From positions 233,730,057 through 233,794,056 of the forward strand of contig NC_056522.1 of the NCBI RefSeq assembly GCF_019175285.1: a DNA stretch of 64,000 nt. Direction: 5' to 3'. Position 1 is the first letter of the stretch, and every line of letters starts with the position of its first letter. The notes below the pieces were generated by a model, which made no database searches, had not been told where the DNA came from, and saw nothing but the letters and a program-made list of their open reading frames with translations. The translations under genes and the position numbers were made by a program. Origin of the DNA: Sceloporus undulatus (Eukaryota > Chordata > Lepidosauria > Squamata > Phrynosomatidae). This document shows positions 43,721 to 56,112 of this stretch, piece after piece.

Positions 43721-46240
43721 CTCAATGTCTGGAATAAAGATCCCTTTAGCTTATTTGGATTCTAAGACATAGTGGTCTTCCTCTGAGAAGAAAACATCTT
43801 AGCTTGGGCCTAGATGAGGCAGACAGTGACCCCTGTTACCAACAGAGAGTGAATCCCATGTCATGGGTCAGTTCTCTTCTTGGCTGGATTATCAATGTTG
43901 TGATTGGAGCAAATATTTTATGGCTCTCAATGGCTTGGGGCCTCATGTTGCTTCTGGTGCTGCACACACAGAGACACATATATACACTTCTCATACTGGG
44001 ATGCTATTGAAGAAAAATGGTTCTTGGGAGAGGAAGCTTGTAGATGTCTCTGTCACTCCTCTCCAAAAGGATCAGTAGAATTTACAAACACATTTAGCAG
44101 CCACTGGTCTGCATGATGGTGCACCATGACTGGTGACCATTTTGATTGCACCAATTCATACCTCTTGTTAAGAAGGGTGTGTTTATTTAGGTCTCCTTCA
44201 CCTCTGTCTCTGTTCAGTTATGGTTGTGTCTCCCTAGTCCTTCCTGTCCATTGGACGACTTCCCAGGCCAACACTGCATTTTAATTGTTTCCGTTAGGTT
44301 AGATTAGAAGCTCACACTACTTCAAGAAATTCAATATTGATCTGTCACTGGAATTTAATTTGTCTAATGGTCAGTAAATGCCATGTTGGTGGTTTGGAAA
44401 CTGAATTTGATTAAATTTCCAACAGTATCAAATGAAGCTCATACTGATCAATAATGTAGGTGAATAGCTGAAGTTAGTCAAATTTTGATTACATGACTTC
44501 GGACAAATACCACATGTCTTTACTACAAGTTTACTTTGCTGTGCATGGGAAACATAAAAGTTGGTCTGCCATGACTAAAGTTAAGATATTACACATCAGA
44601 TTTTTAGCCTGGGCATCTACAGAGAAATCATCTTAGTACACAGAGTAATTGTGCATGTATTATAAAAAGAGTGGTATGCACTGCCTAAGCTAAAATGAAA
44701 AGCAAGGTGAGTTGTGGCCCTAATTCAGGCTTGATTACAAATTAGGTTTTGCAACTACATGCAAATAGGGTCATTGCAAAAAACAAACAAACAAAACAAC
44801 ACCAAAAAAACCACACAAAAAACCACCATTCTTTATATTTTCATTGCCCCAGCTGTCAAAACAATGTACAGTTTTGATAATGTGATATGGTCTTAAACCT
44901 GACAGTGGTGGATGATGGGAAGTGTAGCCCAAAACTTCTAAAAGGACATTGAAGATCTTTAAGAGATTTCATGCTGAGTGAAAGTGAGAGATGGAAAGAA
45001 TATTTAAAAGTATTCTGCCAGGAGTGAATAAAGGGGTTTCCTGACCTCCAGTCTTCCCAGGTGTTTGTTGGTTGTGTGCATGTTCATGCACAGAACACCA
45101 TTTTTTTCCAGTTTTCTGTGCCAAAATAAAATAATATAAAATAAAATGTGGATGTTTTGTGCAGAAACATCCCAAAATATTATTAGTCCTTGAAAATTGT
45201 GCAGTTTTCAGTGACTTTCTTGCAGTAGAAAGAAAATTGCTAAAATTACTCATTGCTTCCTCAGAAAATGAAATTAGCAAAGGTTTACATCACCTGTGAG
45301 AGGTGGGACACAAGAAGCTTGTAATTTATAACTGAGTAGCAGTCACTTATAACTGAATTGTGGTTAGGTAGAAGGCACTTATCTCAGGTGTGTAAAGGAC
45401 ACTTCCATGTTAGAAGCAGCAGGGAAAATAAACTGTATATAGCATTTTACACAGTGGATTGTTTTTCTTTTGTTTTCTTCACTCTAAGAGTTCTGGAATG
45501 ACTTCCCACTTGAAATCTGTCAGGTTCTTTCTTTTCATCTTTCTGATCAGAAAGGGAAGGCAATTCCATTTCCACAGACCCCTTTAAATTCTATTGCTGG
45601 TAGCTTTTAATGGATGACATGTCTTTTTTAGCCTCATTGCTTTTAGTTTCTTTAGTGCTGGTTATATTATTGTATGTTACAAAAACTGTGCTGTTGTTGT
45701 TGTTGTTTTTAATATGACTGTATTGTATTGTTTCTGTCTTTATACTCTGAGGCATTCTGGGAACAATAGCATAAATGTAGCAAATAAAACAAGATAGAAT
45801 AAAATGTTGTTGTTTGCCTTCAAATAGTTTCTGGCTTATGGTGAGTGCAAGGCCCTGTCTGCATGCACCAAATAAAAATCTTGCCCCATCAACCTAACAG
45901 CCTTGCAAGATTGACAAAATGTGGATCAACAAGTAACTTGTGCATCATCTCCTCATTGCTCTTTGTTACATGCATAATTACTCAGTGACATTTCTATTGA
46001 TTGTTAATCCACTGTTATTTGTTAACTTTTATACCAAATGCTGTCCATCATATTCTAGATGGGACCCACCGGTTTGCAATCCAGGGGTGCTTTCCAATCC
46101 AACATTATCATTATATGTATAGGTGAGCTTTATTGTTGAAAAGACGTTTTGCTTGCTACATCATGTGCAACCTTACCAGGATGTGAAAAACTTGCTCACA
46201 GTCCCCTCCCCCCCTCACACACTATAAGGCTAATAAAATA
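43721..46240. other. Unassigned stretch
   Basis: Short pieces only: an A/C-rich tract at 44779-44826, a GTAGTCCAA-like hAT fragment near 44900-44945 and a Sauria-tail-like fragment antisense near 45806-45850. Open frames near 43.8-44.1 kb (three overlapping) and at 44969-45280 have no recognisable domain. Confidence 0.35.
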
Positions 46241-46244
46241 TTTA

Positions 46245-46931
46245 CAGTATTTTCTGGCGTATAAGACTACTTTTTAACCCAGGAAAATCTTCTCAAAAGT
46301 CGGGGGTCATCTTATATGCCGGGTGTTATCTTATAGGGCAGGTGCTGAAACTTCTGAACCGGACTGGAGAATCTGCAGTTGCCGCATATGGTGCCCCCCC
46401 CCCCAAACGGCCACAGCCACATCCCCACCATATGCGGCGACTGTATAAAGCAGCAAGGGTGGCACTATACAAGTACTGTAGAAGAAAATCCATTCACCAG
46501 GATTCATGGAAAGAAGTGACTTAATGTGGTCCCGATGATGAAGTGAGGGGGTGCCTCACTGGGAAGGTGTGAGTGAAGGGCAGAGCAAGCTGCAGGTGTC
46601 CGGTATGCCCAGGGTATGGAAAAAAGAGCCGTGTTTGCGCTACCGCTCTGATAGTCTTGGAGACAGGGAGGGCTGGGCAGGCAGGGAGAGCTGACCGATC
46701 CAAGCAGTCTTTGTGTACAACAAGTTTTCCTGCTAAGTATTTGCATGTCATAAGCATTTGAATTAAAATTACCATATTGAAATCAAATCTGATGTTTTTT
46801 TAATTTTTATTTGGTGTGTGTTGGAAGAGGGGTGGTCTTATACGGTGAGTATATCCCAAACTCTATATTTTAACTGGAAAAGTTTTGGGTCGTCTTATAC
46901 GCCCAGTCGTCTTATACTCTGGAAAACACGG
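46245..46931. mobile_element. Tc1/mariner-like nonautonomous element (687 bp)
   Basis: The left end is CAGTATTTTCTGGCGTATAA and the right end inverted is CCGTGTTTTCCAGAGTATAA; both continue with GAC-type bases. TA flanks both sides. 'GTATAAGACGAC' ends are typical of Tc2/Kanga-like mariner relatives. The arms also share AGTCGGGGGTCATCTTATAT with inverted copies inside. The interior has a C-run at 46397-46408. No transposase frame was found. Confidence 0.7.
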
Positions 46932-47014
46932 TATTTAGTTATTTTTTCAAATACTTCTATTCTGGTTTATATCACTAGATCTCTGAGTACTGTATAAATA
47001 AAATTGTATTAAAA

Positions 47015-48361
47015 ACTGCAGGGGTTTCTGGATGAAACGAATTATCTACATACATTTCAATCTGGTTTCAGAGACCAGAGACAGCCTTGGTGGATGACCT
47101 GTGGAGGGAACTGGACAGGGGGAATGTGTCCCTGTTGGTTCTCCCGGACCTCTCAACAGCTTTCGATACTATTGATCATGGTATACTTCTGGACCGCCTG
47201 TCTGGGATGGGGCTTGGAGGTATTGTTCTACAGTGGCTCTGTTCTTCCTGGAGGGATGAACCTAGAAGGTGGTGTTGGGGGACTCCTGTTCGATCCCCTG
47301 ACCATTGGCCTGTGGGATTCCTCAGGATTCTGTGCTATCCCATATGCTATTTAAGATATACATGAAACTGCTAGGAAAGGTTGTCCAGAGTTTTGGGGTG
47401 CAGTGTCATCAATATGCTGATGACACTCAACTCTACTACTGCTTCCCACCTTAATCCAAGGAGGCTGTCCTGGTCCTAAACCAGTGTCTGTCATCAGTAA
47501 TGGACTGGATGAGTTCAAACAAGTTGAAACTTAATCCAGACAAGAGCGAGGTCAGTTGGAAGGCACATCAGGGAATAGGGATCCAACCTGTGTTAGATGG
47601 GGTGACGCTCCCCTTGAAGACACAGATTTGCAGTTTAGAGGTACTCTTCGACTCAGTTTTCAACCTGGAAGTCCAGGTCTCTGCTGTGATCAATAGTGCT
47701 TTCACACATTTAAGACCTGTGCACCAGCTGTGCCTGTTCCTTGAGATGCTGGATCTGGCCACGGTGGTACATGCCTTGGTTACATCCCATTTGGACTACT
47801 GTTATAGGTTCCACATGGGGCTTCCTTTGAAGAGTGTTCGGAAAATTCATCTGGCTCAGAGAGCTGCTGCCAGGCTGCTAATGGGCAGATTACAGAGACC
47901 ATACAGCTGAGAGGGTGCAGAGGAGCCTTTAACACCTGGCTGTTAGCTCCAAGGACGTTGAGCCTGCCCTTCCCTCCATGCTGAGCCTTTCTTCCACCTG
48001 GACCAGAGACAGTGATGGCAGAAGAGTAGGGAGGCTGCTTTCTCCCTTTACTTATGTGGGACTCAGAGAGGAGATACATCATCTGGGCAGTGATTGGGTG
48101 AGAGGAGGATGATAAAGAAGGATAGCCATGTCCGTCCTTAGCTGTCCTATTTCATTTTGATTGTTTAAATTGTTTTAATGGTTTAACTATTGTAACTGTT
48201 ATTGTGTTTTACTATTATGTAATGGTGGGGGGTTGTAAGGGGACAATATAATGTAACTATTGCTTATATCTTGTATTTTTATTCTATGTTGTAATATTGT
48301 TAATTGTTTTATTATCATTTCTGTTGTAATCTGCTTTGATTCCTCTGGGAAAAGGTGGAAT

Positions 48362-48407
<46 letters not shown>

Positions 48408-48408
48408 C
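47015..48408 (+). mobile_element. L2 LINE with RT core, C-terminus, 3' UTR and ATC tail
   Basis: The best L2 copy. GFLDETNYLHTFQSGF opens the RT region; DLSTAFDTIDHGILLDRL is the first catalytic-Asp block; QYADDTQLYY near 47410 keeps the YADD active site in a different frame; MDWMSSNKLKLNPDKSEV and VVHALVTSHLDYCYRFHMGL follow. Frameshifts separate the blocks and the 5' part with endonuclease is absent. The 3' UTR ends at about 15 ATC units (48362-48408). Confidence 0.88.
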
Positions 48409-48414
48409 CACCAC

Positions 48415-49535
48415 ACAATGCCCTAGCTGAAGCAGCTTTATTGGCTGCCAGTTTGTTTCCGGGCACAATTCAAAGTGCTGGTTATTACCTATAAAGCCCT
48501 ATATGGCTCAAGTCCACACTATTTGGCAGACTGTGGCGGGTTATAGACCGCCCATTTGGGGCGGTCTGGACCCGCCCCTTTCCCCGGAGTATCGGGGCTT
48601 CAGTGGTTACACCGGCAGCTGCTGAGGCCCCGATCCGCCGCTATTCAGGCTGCGGGGAAACGGCAAAACGCTGCTTCCCCGCAGCCTGAAAAGGGGTGTC
48701 CTTGGGACTTCAAGCCCCAAGGACACCCCGCGGCGGTGGGGAGGGGGAGAAAGGGGCCGCTTGGAGGCTGTGCCCAGCGAAGCAAAGCGGCGCCGCGGAC
48801 CAGGAAGGAGCTCCGAAACGGAGCTCCTTCCTGGTCTGCGGAAAGGGCGCCCTAGGCGCCCCAGATTGAGGACATCATGTCCGCGCCGCCCCGTCTAGAG
48901 CGGCGCGGCCGGACGTCCCTCACGGCGCGGCCATGTGGAAGGGCCGCCGCCCGTTTAGTGCGTGACGGGCACGCACTAGGTTGGGCGGTGCAGAAGCACC
49001 GCCCTTTTATAACCCTAGTGCGTGCTCGTCACGCACTAAAATGCCGGTATGTAACCGGCCTGTATCTTCTTGTATGAACCGGCCCAGACTCTGAGATCTT
49101 TTGGAGAGGCCCTTCTCTTCATCCCATCACAAGCACGGTTGGTGCAGATGTGAGAGAGGTCCTTCTCAGTGGCTGCCACTAGACTCTGAAACTCCCTGCC
49201 AGGGAGATTAGAATGGCTCCCTCCTTCCGATGGCAGGTTAAGACCTAGCTGTTCACACAGGCTTTTAAGGAATTGTTATAAGGACAGGTTGGGATGTTGT
49301 ACCATTTTAAAAATTTGATATAGTTTTATATATATATAGTTTTATTTTTTAAAAATGCGTTTTATTCTTTTAATAACTGTTTTAATACTGTAATAATTTA
49401 ATTCCTTTTAAATGTACTTTCCCCCCTATGTTTTAATTGTACTGTTTTTAATGTTGTGAAGCTGCTCTGAATTCCAGTTCTGGGAAAAGAGCAGGATACA
49501 AGTAAATATAACAACAACAACAACAACAACAACAG
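48415..49535 (+). mobile_element. Second L2 LINE 3' end, split by a Harbinger-like element
   Basis: It starts with CTGAAGCAGCTTTATTGGCT (LKQLYWLPV codons) and runs to GCCCTATATGGCTCAAGT at 48517, then resumes after the insert with CTGAGATCTTTTGGAGAGGC and GAAACTCCCTGCCAGGGAG. The 3' UTR ends with an (AAC)n tail at 49508-49534. It abuts the ATC tail of the previous L2. Confidence 0.8.
48535..49060 (-). mobile_element. CpG-rich Harbinger-like hairpin-chain element, copy 2 (526 bp)
   Basis: Reverse-orientation relative of the 21.4 kb element. Ends are GGCGGGTTATAGACCGCC and, inverted, GGCCGGTTACATACCGGC, with TGT duplicated at 48532-48534 and 49061-49063. Hairpins include 48645-48690 (GCTGCGGGGAAAC facing GCTTCCCCGCAGC) and 48793-48841 (CAGGAAGGAGCTCCG facing its inverse). 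It interrupts an L2 LINE. Confidence 0.82.
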
Positions 49536-49556
49536 GTTAAAACAATGAAAATAATT

Positions 49557-49880
49557 TGTTGTTGCTGTGTGCCTTCAAATCATTTCTGATTTACAGAGGT
49601 CCTAGGAGAACCTATTACGGGTTTATATGGCAAATCATGGCAAGATTTGTTCAGAGGGTGTTGCCTTTGTTTTCCTCTAATGCTGAAAAAGTGTGACTTA
49701 CCCAAGGTCACCCAATGGGTTGTCATGGCTGAGTGATGACTCTGGAAGACAGGGTTCAAATCCATTTGATCACAGATTTGACTTGCTGAAGATCTCCTGA
49801 TGGGTTTCCATGGCTAAATGGGGATATGAACCCTGGTTTCCAGAGTCACAGTTTAATGCTCAAACCACTACACCATACTG
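49557..49880 (-). mobile_element. Partly duplicated (dimeric) Sauria SINE
   Basis: On the minus strand it has one BovB-like tail (reverse of GTTGTTGCTGTGTGCCTTCA) and two copies of the middle/promoter part: TTGTCATGGCTGAGTGATGA with GGGTTCAAATCC, then GTTTCCATGGCTAAATGGGG with ATGAACCCTGGTTTCCAGAG, ending in the head CAAACCACTACACCATACTG. Total 324 bp against the usual 220. Confidence 0.8.
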
Positions 49881-50745
49881 TATTTAAAATAATTTAAATT
49901 CTTGAAACACATATTAAATACATTAAAAAGTTAAAACAAGTTTAAAGGTTTAAAACAATTTTAAAGCATATGCATAAACGAGTAAATTAGACCCCGAAGT
50001 TTTCATAAACTGCTATAATAGCATATTTTTTCATCCATCCAGATAAACATAATGGGGAGGGAGGAACCCTCCCAGTAAATATTTCATGTGGTCTACCTAA
50101 TAGTAATTCCATGTTAACTAATAAGAACTAAATACACTGTTGAGACAGTTTTTGCTGGTGTGGGAAAACCCCCAAAGAACTGTTGGAATTAGGCATTAGC
50201 TTCTCTAGGTGCAATCTAGCAGAGATGAGAAATTTGAAGTGAATCTTTAGTTGGCATACCAGTGAAATATTGCATGTACAGCCTCTTCAGGCAGGCACTA
50301 TAATTAGTATACCAGTAAAACACACTTATTGAGAAATCTAGTAAAAAGCCTTCATTTGAGATTTACCAGCCAAGTAAATCCATGGAGGCTTAGAACACAT
50401 TGTCACGGATTAATATGGCATGTGGCTTAGGTTATTGTGTAGTCAGCAGTATTGCTAGTTTTGAGGAAACTCTACACTAGGTGTGTAGTGAGACAAATTT
50501 CCCTGGGAGGGGGGCAGAAGGATGTGTGCACCAGTCACTATGAAATATGTTTCTGTGGGAAAATGTTCTTATTGATAATCAAGGAAATAATCCTTGAGTA
50601 TGCATTTCAATTAGAAAGTTAGCAAATCAATTCAAAATAGAGTATTTTTCCACATGCAAAATAGTTGGTAAAGTAAGTAATATTGTTAACGAAGCCTAAT
50701 GAGCATGATGTCTCTGCAAACATGAGAAGAAAGTTTCTTTACATC
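49881..50745. other. Unassigned AT-rich stretch
   Basis: No gene or named repeat recognised. Confidence 0.35.
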
Positions 50746-50754
50746 TAGGAAACG

Positions 50755-50925
50755 TATTTGGAGTAGCTGTGTTGGCCGTATAGCAAAGTACAATATTATC
50801 CAAAATCTACAAAAAGATACCTTTATTTGACCAAACAAAATGAACAATATACATGTTACATGTTTTTGAAACTCCTCTAGCTTCTTCATCAGGCAAAGGT
50901 GTTTAAAAAATCATGCAGGGGATTT
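50755..50925 (-). repeat. Probable retroelement 3' end, antisense
   Basis: On the minus strand CCTGATGAAGAAGCTAGAGG, then AACATGTATATTGTTCATTT and TTGGTCAAATAAAGGTATCT give a familiar vertebrate repeat terminus with a polyadenylation-like AATAAA. I cannot assign the family. Confidence 0.4.
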
Positions 50926-53735
50926 TTTTAAAATGATGATGTTAGTCATAGACCTGCAGTTTCTCAAGGTGTTATGTTGATTTGTGGAGGAATAACTATG
51001 TAAGCAGATCCCTCGGCCTTCTGGCAATGTTGCACTGGGAACAAACTGTCACTAACATTGTCATTTTATAATCTTTTATCCTGTATTAGTTTTTAACACC
51101 TCAGGAGCTATGGGGTGGTGGAGATTCCTTACATGATCCCCGGGTTGAGGCTTAGAACAGCATTCTCCTCAATGAGATTTCCTAGTTCTTGAAAAATTCC
51201 CTTTTCAGGTCCCCTTTTCACATTATTGAATATTCTTTCCATTCCTGTTTTTGCTTGAAGTATATATCTAGGAAGAATAGCTGCAGAAGAGTGCTGTTGT
51301 GAAGTTTTGCCAACAGCATACTGAAGGTGGAAGAAAATTTCCATAGAAGAATTCTACCATACTAACGTACTGGATTAAGAATCGGCTGTTGACTAAAAAT
51401 TGTATGCAGCCTAAATTCACTTTGACATTCATAACAACCAAAAGTAAATGTAACATTAATAGCAGCTCGTGGCTGAATGATTTATTCAAAGATGTACAAG
51501 ACAGGTGATTATTTTTAGTCTACATCAGCCAATACTCATATACTGTATATGCAATGAGGCAAGTAGAGGATGCTGGTGCCCTAAATCATTGGGCTCTGAT
51601 ACATAAACAAAACACAGGTGCCCACATTCTATGTTATTCTATTCTATGCAGCCACTAAACTTTGGCCCACATGTACCTGTCAGGCTGTTTCCATGAGCCT
51701 CCACCTCTGTGCTTTCTTTGCATCAAAATTCATAGTCACTTCTAAAATCAGGAAATGCCTTGAACTGTTATGCAAAACAGGGCTTTAAGATATTTTTCAA
51801 CCTGTAATTACAGCTGGGGCAGTTTTAAACTCAAGTCCCTCATGGATTCTTACACTTCTTTAACGGCATTGCAAATATCTTTGGAGTGAATATTGCAGCA
51901 TAGAGCAGAAGGCAAACTCTGAGGCGTGAGGCACAGCATATATCACACCATGTTCCTTAAACAATAAAATGTGTCCTAGTGGCTGTAAATTTTGCAAAGC
52001 AGGTTCCCTCCTTATGTCTTTGACATTATACACTGGAAAAAACCGGAAAACAACTTTCTCAGTTAAATAGATCAGTCCCCCTGACTGCATGAAAGAATTT
52101 CCATGAGAAACAAAACCTAGTAAATGGTTGTTGGACTGTTCTTAATAATATTCAACAAATATTCAACAAACCTCTCTTCTGAACCTAAATAATCCCAAAG
52201 CTATAAGGTTAATGCAAATTAAGGCTAAAGCAATGTATTTTTTTTTCCACCTGAGAGGCCTGGAGTAGTTCAAAACAGACATGCAGCATTCAAAAGATGG
52301 TTTTTCCCTGCATTTCAGACAGGATTAGATTAAAGTCATGAGGTTGGTAGGCTGTAGTAGTTGTTCCTCTTCTCTGCCCTCACAATAGAACCCACACATG
52401 AAATTTTTCTCTGAAGTTTTCTCTGAAAACTGAATGACATATGAAAATTAAACCATGGCCTACAATGGTAACTTGGTGAGTGTGCTCAACCCATGGTTGG
52501 TTAGTTCAGACCCAACAGCCAATTATCAGTTAGTCAAACCAGAAGGTAATGTACGTTTTGAGCCATGCTTTTGCTGGCAGAAGTGAAAGGGAGAGAGGAA
52601 TAGGGTCTATAAATACAATACATGTTCCTAAGCCTTCACAATGTAGTTTAGACAATTAGAGTTGTACTATTGTAATACTGCCTAGACAGACATAACTTAT
52701 GTTAAAGTCAGATCTCGTGTAGCCCAACAGTATGGGGTTTTTCCTGACTCTCAAAAGTTGAACTTGCTATATCATCTTCCATTCTGTTTGTTTACGGAAC
52801 TTATTAAATTTAATTAGATATTATTATATGATGATTTAATATGTTTTTTCATCACATTTATTGGGCAATTAATTTGATTAGAAATATCTGGCAAGATATC
52901 TAGCAAGATACCACTTCATTTCCCTCATACAGTGTGTTGATTTATCACATTAGTTTAATTAAGAATAAAAGGGCCTTTGTTTTAATCATTGAAATCCTGT
53001 GGTCTATCAGTGAACAATGGGGACACCAAATATTTCAGGTAGTGATGCCAGAAAACGATTCACCCAGATATCAGTTCCACACAAAATCTTTCATGTCTGC
53101 AAATCTAGGCTCATGTCTTTGCAAATCCATCCAAGTCTATGAACTAGAGTTCATTTCACAGCAGAATTTTCTGGAGTTTAAATGAACTTTTATTTCCAGT
53201 TTCTAATCACTAAACTGCATAAGGTAGAAGAAACTCTGCAAGTTAAAAAAGGCAATGGGATAGAGGTTCCTGTCCCCTGAATTGTGGAGATTAGCTTTCT
53301 CTCAGCATAGAACCTGTGGGAAAATCATACTAATCTGATTTGTTGAGAAGTAATTAAGGACAATGAGGATGAGGATGATGATCATGCCAATAATAAATTT
53401 TCCTACCGATAAATTTTGATGCTGGATATTTTGAATAGCTGTGCATCTGTGCTTACCATTTCATCCATCTATTCATTTACAAATGTTATGTGTCTTGCAA
53501 ATATTTATGTCAATAGGTGGGCTCTCATGACTGAAACGTAAGATAAGGATCAGAGAATTTACATAGCCTATATGAATGTTGCAAATACATTTGAGCAATT
53601 TATGTGCTCATTGTGGAGGAGATTTGAGGTAAAAGCAAGAAAATGATATGTATGAAGGGGTTAGTGGGTACATTCTCCAATCTGATTGGATTTCATAGAA
53701 TTTTTCGAGCTGAACTTTAGTTAAGCTCTAAACAA
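50926..53735. other. Long unassigned stretch
   Basis: No gene supported. Antisense frames at 51129-51489 and 51860-52090 have no recognisable domain. 52800-53000 is AT-rich with several ATTA cores. Confidence 0.3.
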
Positions 53736-53739
53736 CGTC

Positions 53740-54405
53740 TAAAAAGAAAAGAAAAAGAAAATTGAGTATTTTCAATGTTTAATTTGTCAACTTCTCATTT
53801 GGATCACTCAGATCTAGTAGATATTCAATGTCCTTTTCTTTTTGTGAAAAAGAGTTATTCATCGGGGCTTCTTCTCCTTCTTCAGTTTGATTAATATCCT
53901 CTTCTCCTTTTTCTTCCCTATTTTCCTTCTTATTATAGGTGTCTTCACCTTCTCTTTCTTTGTCCCTTCTTCTGTTATTCCTGTTTCTCCATTCTCTTTT
54001 GTATTGTGGATTTTCATTTCTTCCTTCTCCTCTGTCTTTGTATTCTTTCCTTAGTCTGTTTTCGCTTCTGAGGCTCTTTCCTCGCTGTCAATTTTATATC
54101 TTTTTTGGTTACAAAAGAAGCTAAGCCCTTCAATTCGTTCCCATTTATAATTGATATTTAATTGTTTCAGCAATTGTGTCAATGATTTATATTTCGCTCT
54201 TCCCGCCAAGATGTGTGTGGGGGGGGAACGATCTTTGAAAATCTTCATCTCATTTCCCTCGATTAATAATTTTGTATTATTGTTCTTCTGAATTATTAGA
54301 TCTCTTAATTTGGTCCATACCATACATACAACCACATCACGAGGTGTTTTCTTTTCTCTGGCCTGTAGTGAATTCACTCGAAAGATTTTATCAGGAGACC
54401 CATGC
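53740..54405 (-). mobile_element. L1 LINE ORF1 C-terminal fragment
   Basis: The minus strand encodes KKTPRDVVVCMVWTKLRDLI, LLIEGNEMKIFKDRSPPTHI and NINYKWERIEGLSFFCNQKR, which match the RRM and C-terminal domain of vertebrate L1 ORF1 (nucleic-acid chaperone). 108 codons are open (54377 down to 54051). The following Lys/Glu/Arg-rich low-complexity part decays. It is separated from any ORF2. Confidence 0.82.
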
Positions 54406-54414
54406 TCAACAATC

Positions 54415-55000
54415 CCAGTAAGAGACCTCAGCCTTCAAATTTGTTGTGACTTAAATCCCATTGATTTTAATGATTAGTAAGTACAACTAACAAAGGCTTA
54501 AATCTAATTCCTAGTCCCAAGAAGAGTAGAGCTACTGAATCAATCGCTGATTCAAGTCAACACTTATGTAAATCCAGTCATTTAAGGCATTCTATTTTGT
54601 TGGGGCTGGTGGCTGGATTCAGGATGTTTCTACACTACAGAGTTACATCAGTGATATCCCTTCAACTGTCCTGGTTCCTACCCCATGGCACCCTGGGATT
54701 TATAGTATGTTGAGTGATTTGGAATATGTTCCTAGATAGTAATAGTGATGTCATTTAACAGGTGCTGTGCATTAGAGTTCTTTATAAATATCTTCCTGGA
54801 TTCCATAGGATGTAGCCATGCCAGTTGAAGTGTTATCAAACTGCTTTAACTATGTGGTATATGCACACTTTATGCCTAAATTCAGTTGCTACTCTCAACT
54901 AAATTAGATCCATTAAATCAATGGAATTTACATGATTTACAAAGTTAGCTTTGATTTAGTGGGTTCAATCCAAACTAAGGCTTAAATCCAAACCCTAGCT
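54415..55000. repeat. hAT-like MITE flanked by a diverged sauropsid repeat
   Basis: 54623-54868 is an inverted-repeat MITE (GTTTCTACACTACAGAGTTA facing TAACTATGTGGTATATGCAC; CACCCTGGGATTTATAG facing TTCCTGGATTCCATAG). Both sides carry ATCCCATTGATTTTAATGAT / TAAATCAATGGAATTTACAT phrases, part of a repeat also at 6.8, 40.2 and 63.8 kb, so the MITE may have inserted into it. Confidence 0.5.
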
Positions 55001-56025
55001 ATTTTTATCACTCAAATTTGAATCTGCTTCCATATGCTGTTTTAATACTGGCTGCTGTAACATCTGACTTTGCCCACTGCCTGTTTTTATTTCTTTTTTT
55101 CTGCCTGCCTGGTGTGGAAAAAACATGCCTTCTGTTCTTTATAGTAGACGATGATTATGATTCCACACAAGATGGAAGAATCCTGGAAATTTTTTTGCTA
55201 AATCTATATCAGGCCAAAGGACTGCAGAGACTCAGTTTCCAGTAGAATCTGCATATGAAAAGTAACATACACACTGGACAGCATTAAATTTCCCCTGAGG
55301 AACATCACAGTTAATGCTGACTCAGTTCCAGTCTACAGTCTTCCAACTTCTTTTGGTGCAAAGGCACTTGTGTTTCCCACAGAGTGGCACGTGTTTCTCT
55401 TCTGAGATGGAGCTATAACTTTGTTGCTTCCCCTCAGGCAATGGATGTCATTGGCACAGTGACTACAAACCATATTCTGCCAAAGGGTATGAAAGTCACT
55501 GGATTGCCTATGTGCTCTGGTGGTTGCTGATCCCCTGGCAGTTGAATGGTTGCAGTTTAAGACAAAACAGAGCTTTTGTACTCTGCTTGTGTGAGAAAGA
55601 TAAAATGTTTGGAAGCAGCTATGATACCAGCAAGCTCATTCCACATGTTTAAGTCCAATGAACACAATAAAGGCCTTTAGATATTATTCATCAAGGGATG
55701 GGATGGTGTGATGGAAGTGAGCACTCTTTGAACAACATAGCAATTGTAAAAGCTGGTTCTTGCATTTTTCAGTATTACTTGATTTTTCTACAGGTACATA
55801 TGGTCCTGTTCTCTCCTTCCTTCCTTCCCTCCCTCCCCCCCCTCTCTCTCACACACATATACACACACAACCAAATTGTTACATCAAATAATTGCTTTGT
55901 CAATGGGCTATTACATATATTACATTATAGCTATAACTTTCTTATCCCTTCATGTTTAAAATTCACTAATATCTATTGCTATCTCAAGTTGTCAATCATT
56001 TAGTAGACCTTGAGTGACACATTCT
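55001..56025. other. Unassigned stretch with a pyrimidine-rich tract
   Basis: A compound CCTT/CCCT/CT/CA tract lies at about 55812-55870. Open frames of 75-101 codons have no recognisable domains. Confidence 0.35.
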
Positions 56026-56029
56026 CAAG

Positions 56030-56112
56030 CTCCGAAAGCCCTGGGATAGGTTCACTTTAGGGTAGCCACAAGTTGGAAATGACATAAAGGCACACAGCAG
56101 CAACAGCAACAT
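56030..56112 (+). repeat. Sauria SINE 3' tail
   Basis: GATAGGTTCACTTTAGGGTA, then AGCCACAAGTTGGAAATGAC and AAGGCACACAGCAGCAACAG. Only the BovB-like tail is preserved. Confidence 0.75.

Noticed and set aside
47015-47910. A functional reverse transcriptase gene
   Set aside because: Conserved blocks lie in different frames and the endonuclease and 5' half are missing; it is a dead L2 copy.
48199-48468. Poly-Met and poly-Asp antisense frames
   Set aside because: Pure product of the (ATC)n tail of an L2 LINE.
53939-54124. Leu/Ser-rich plus-strand frame resembling a signal peptide
   Set aside because: It is the complement of the low-complexity part of an antisense L1 ORF1.
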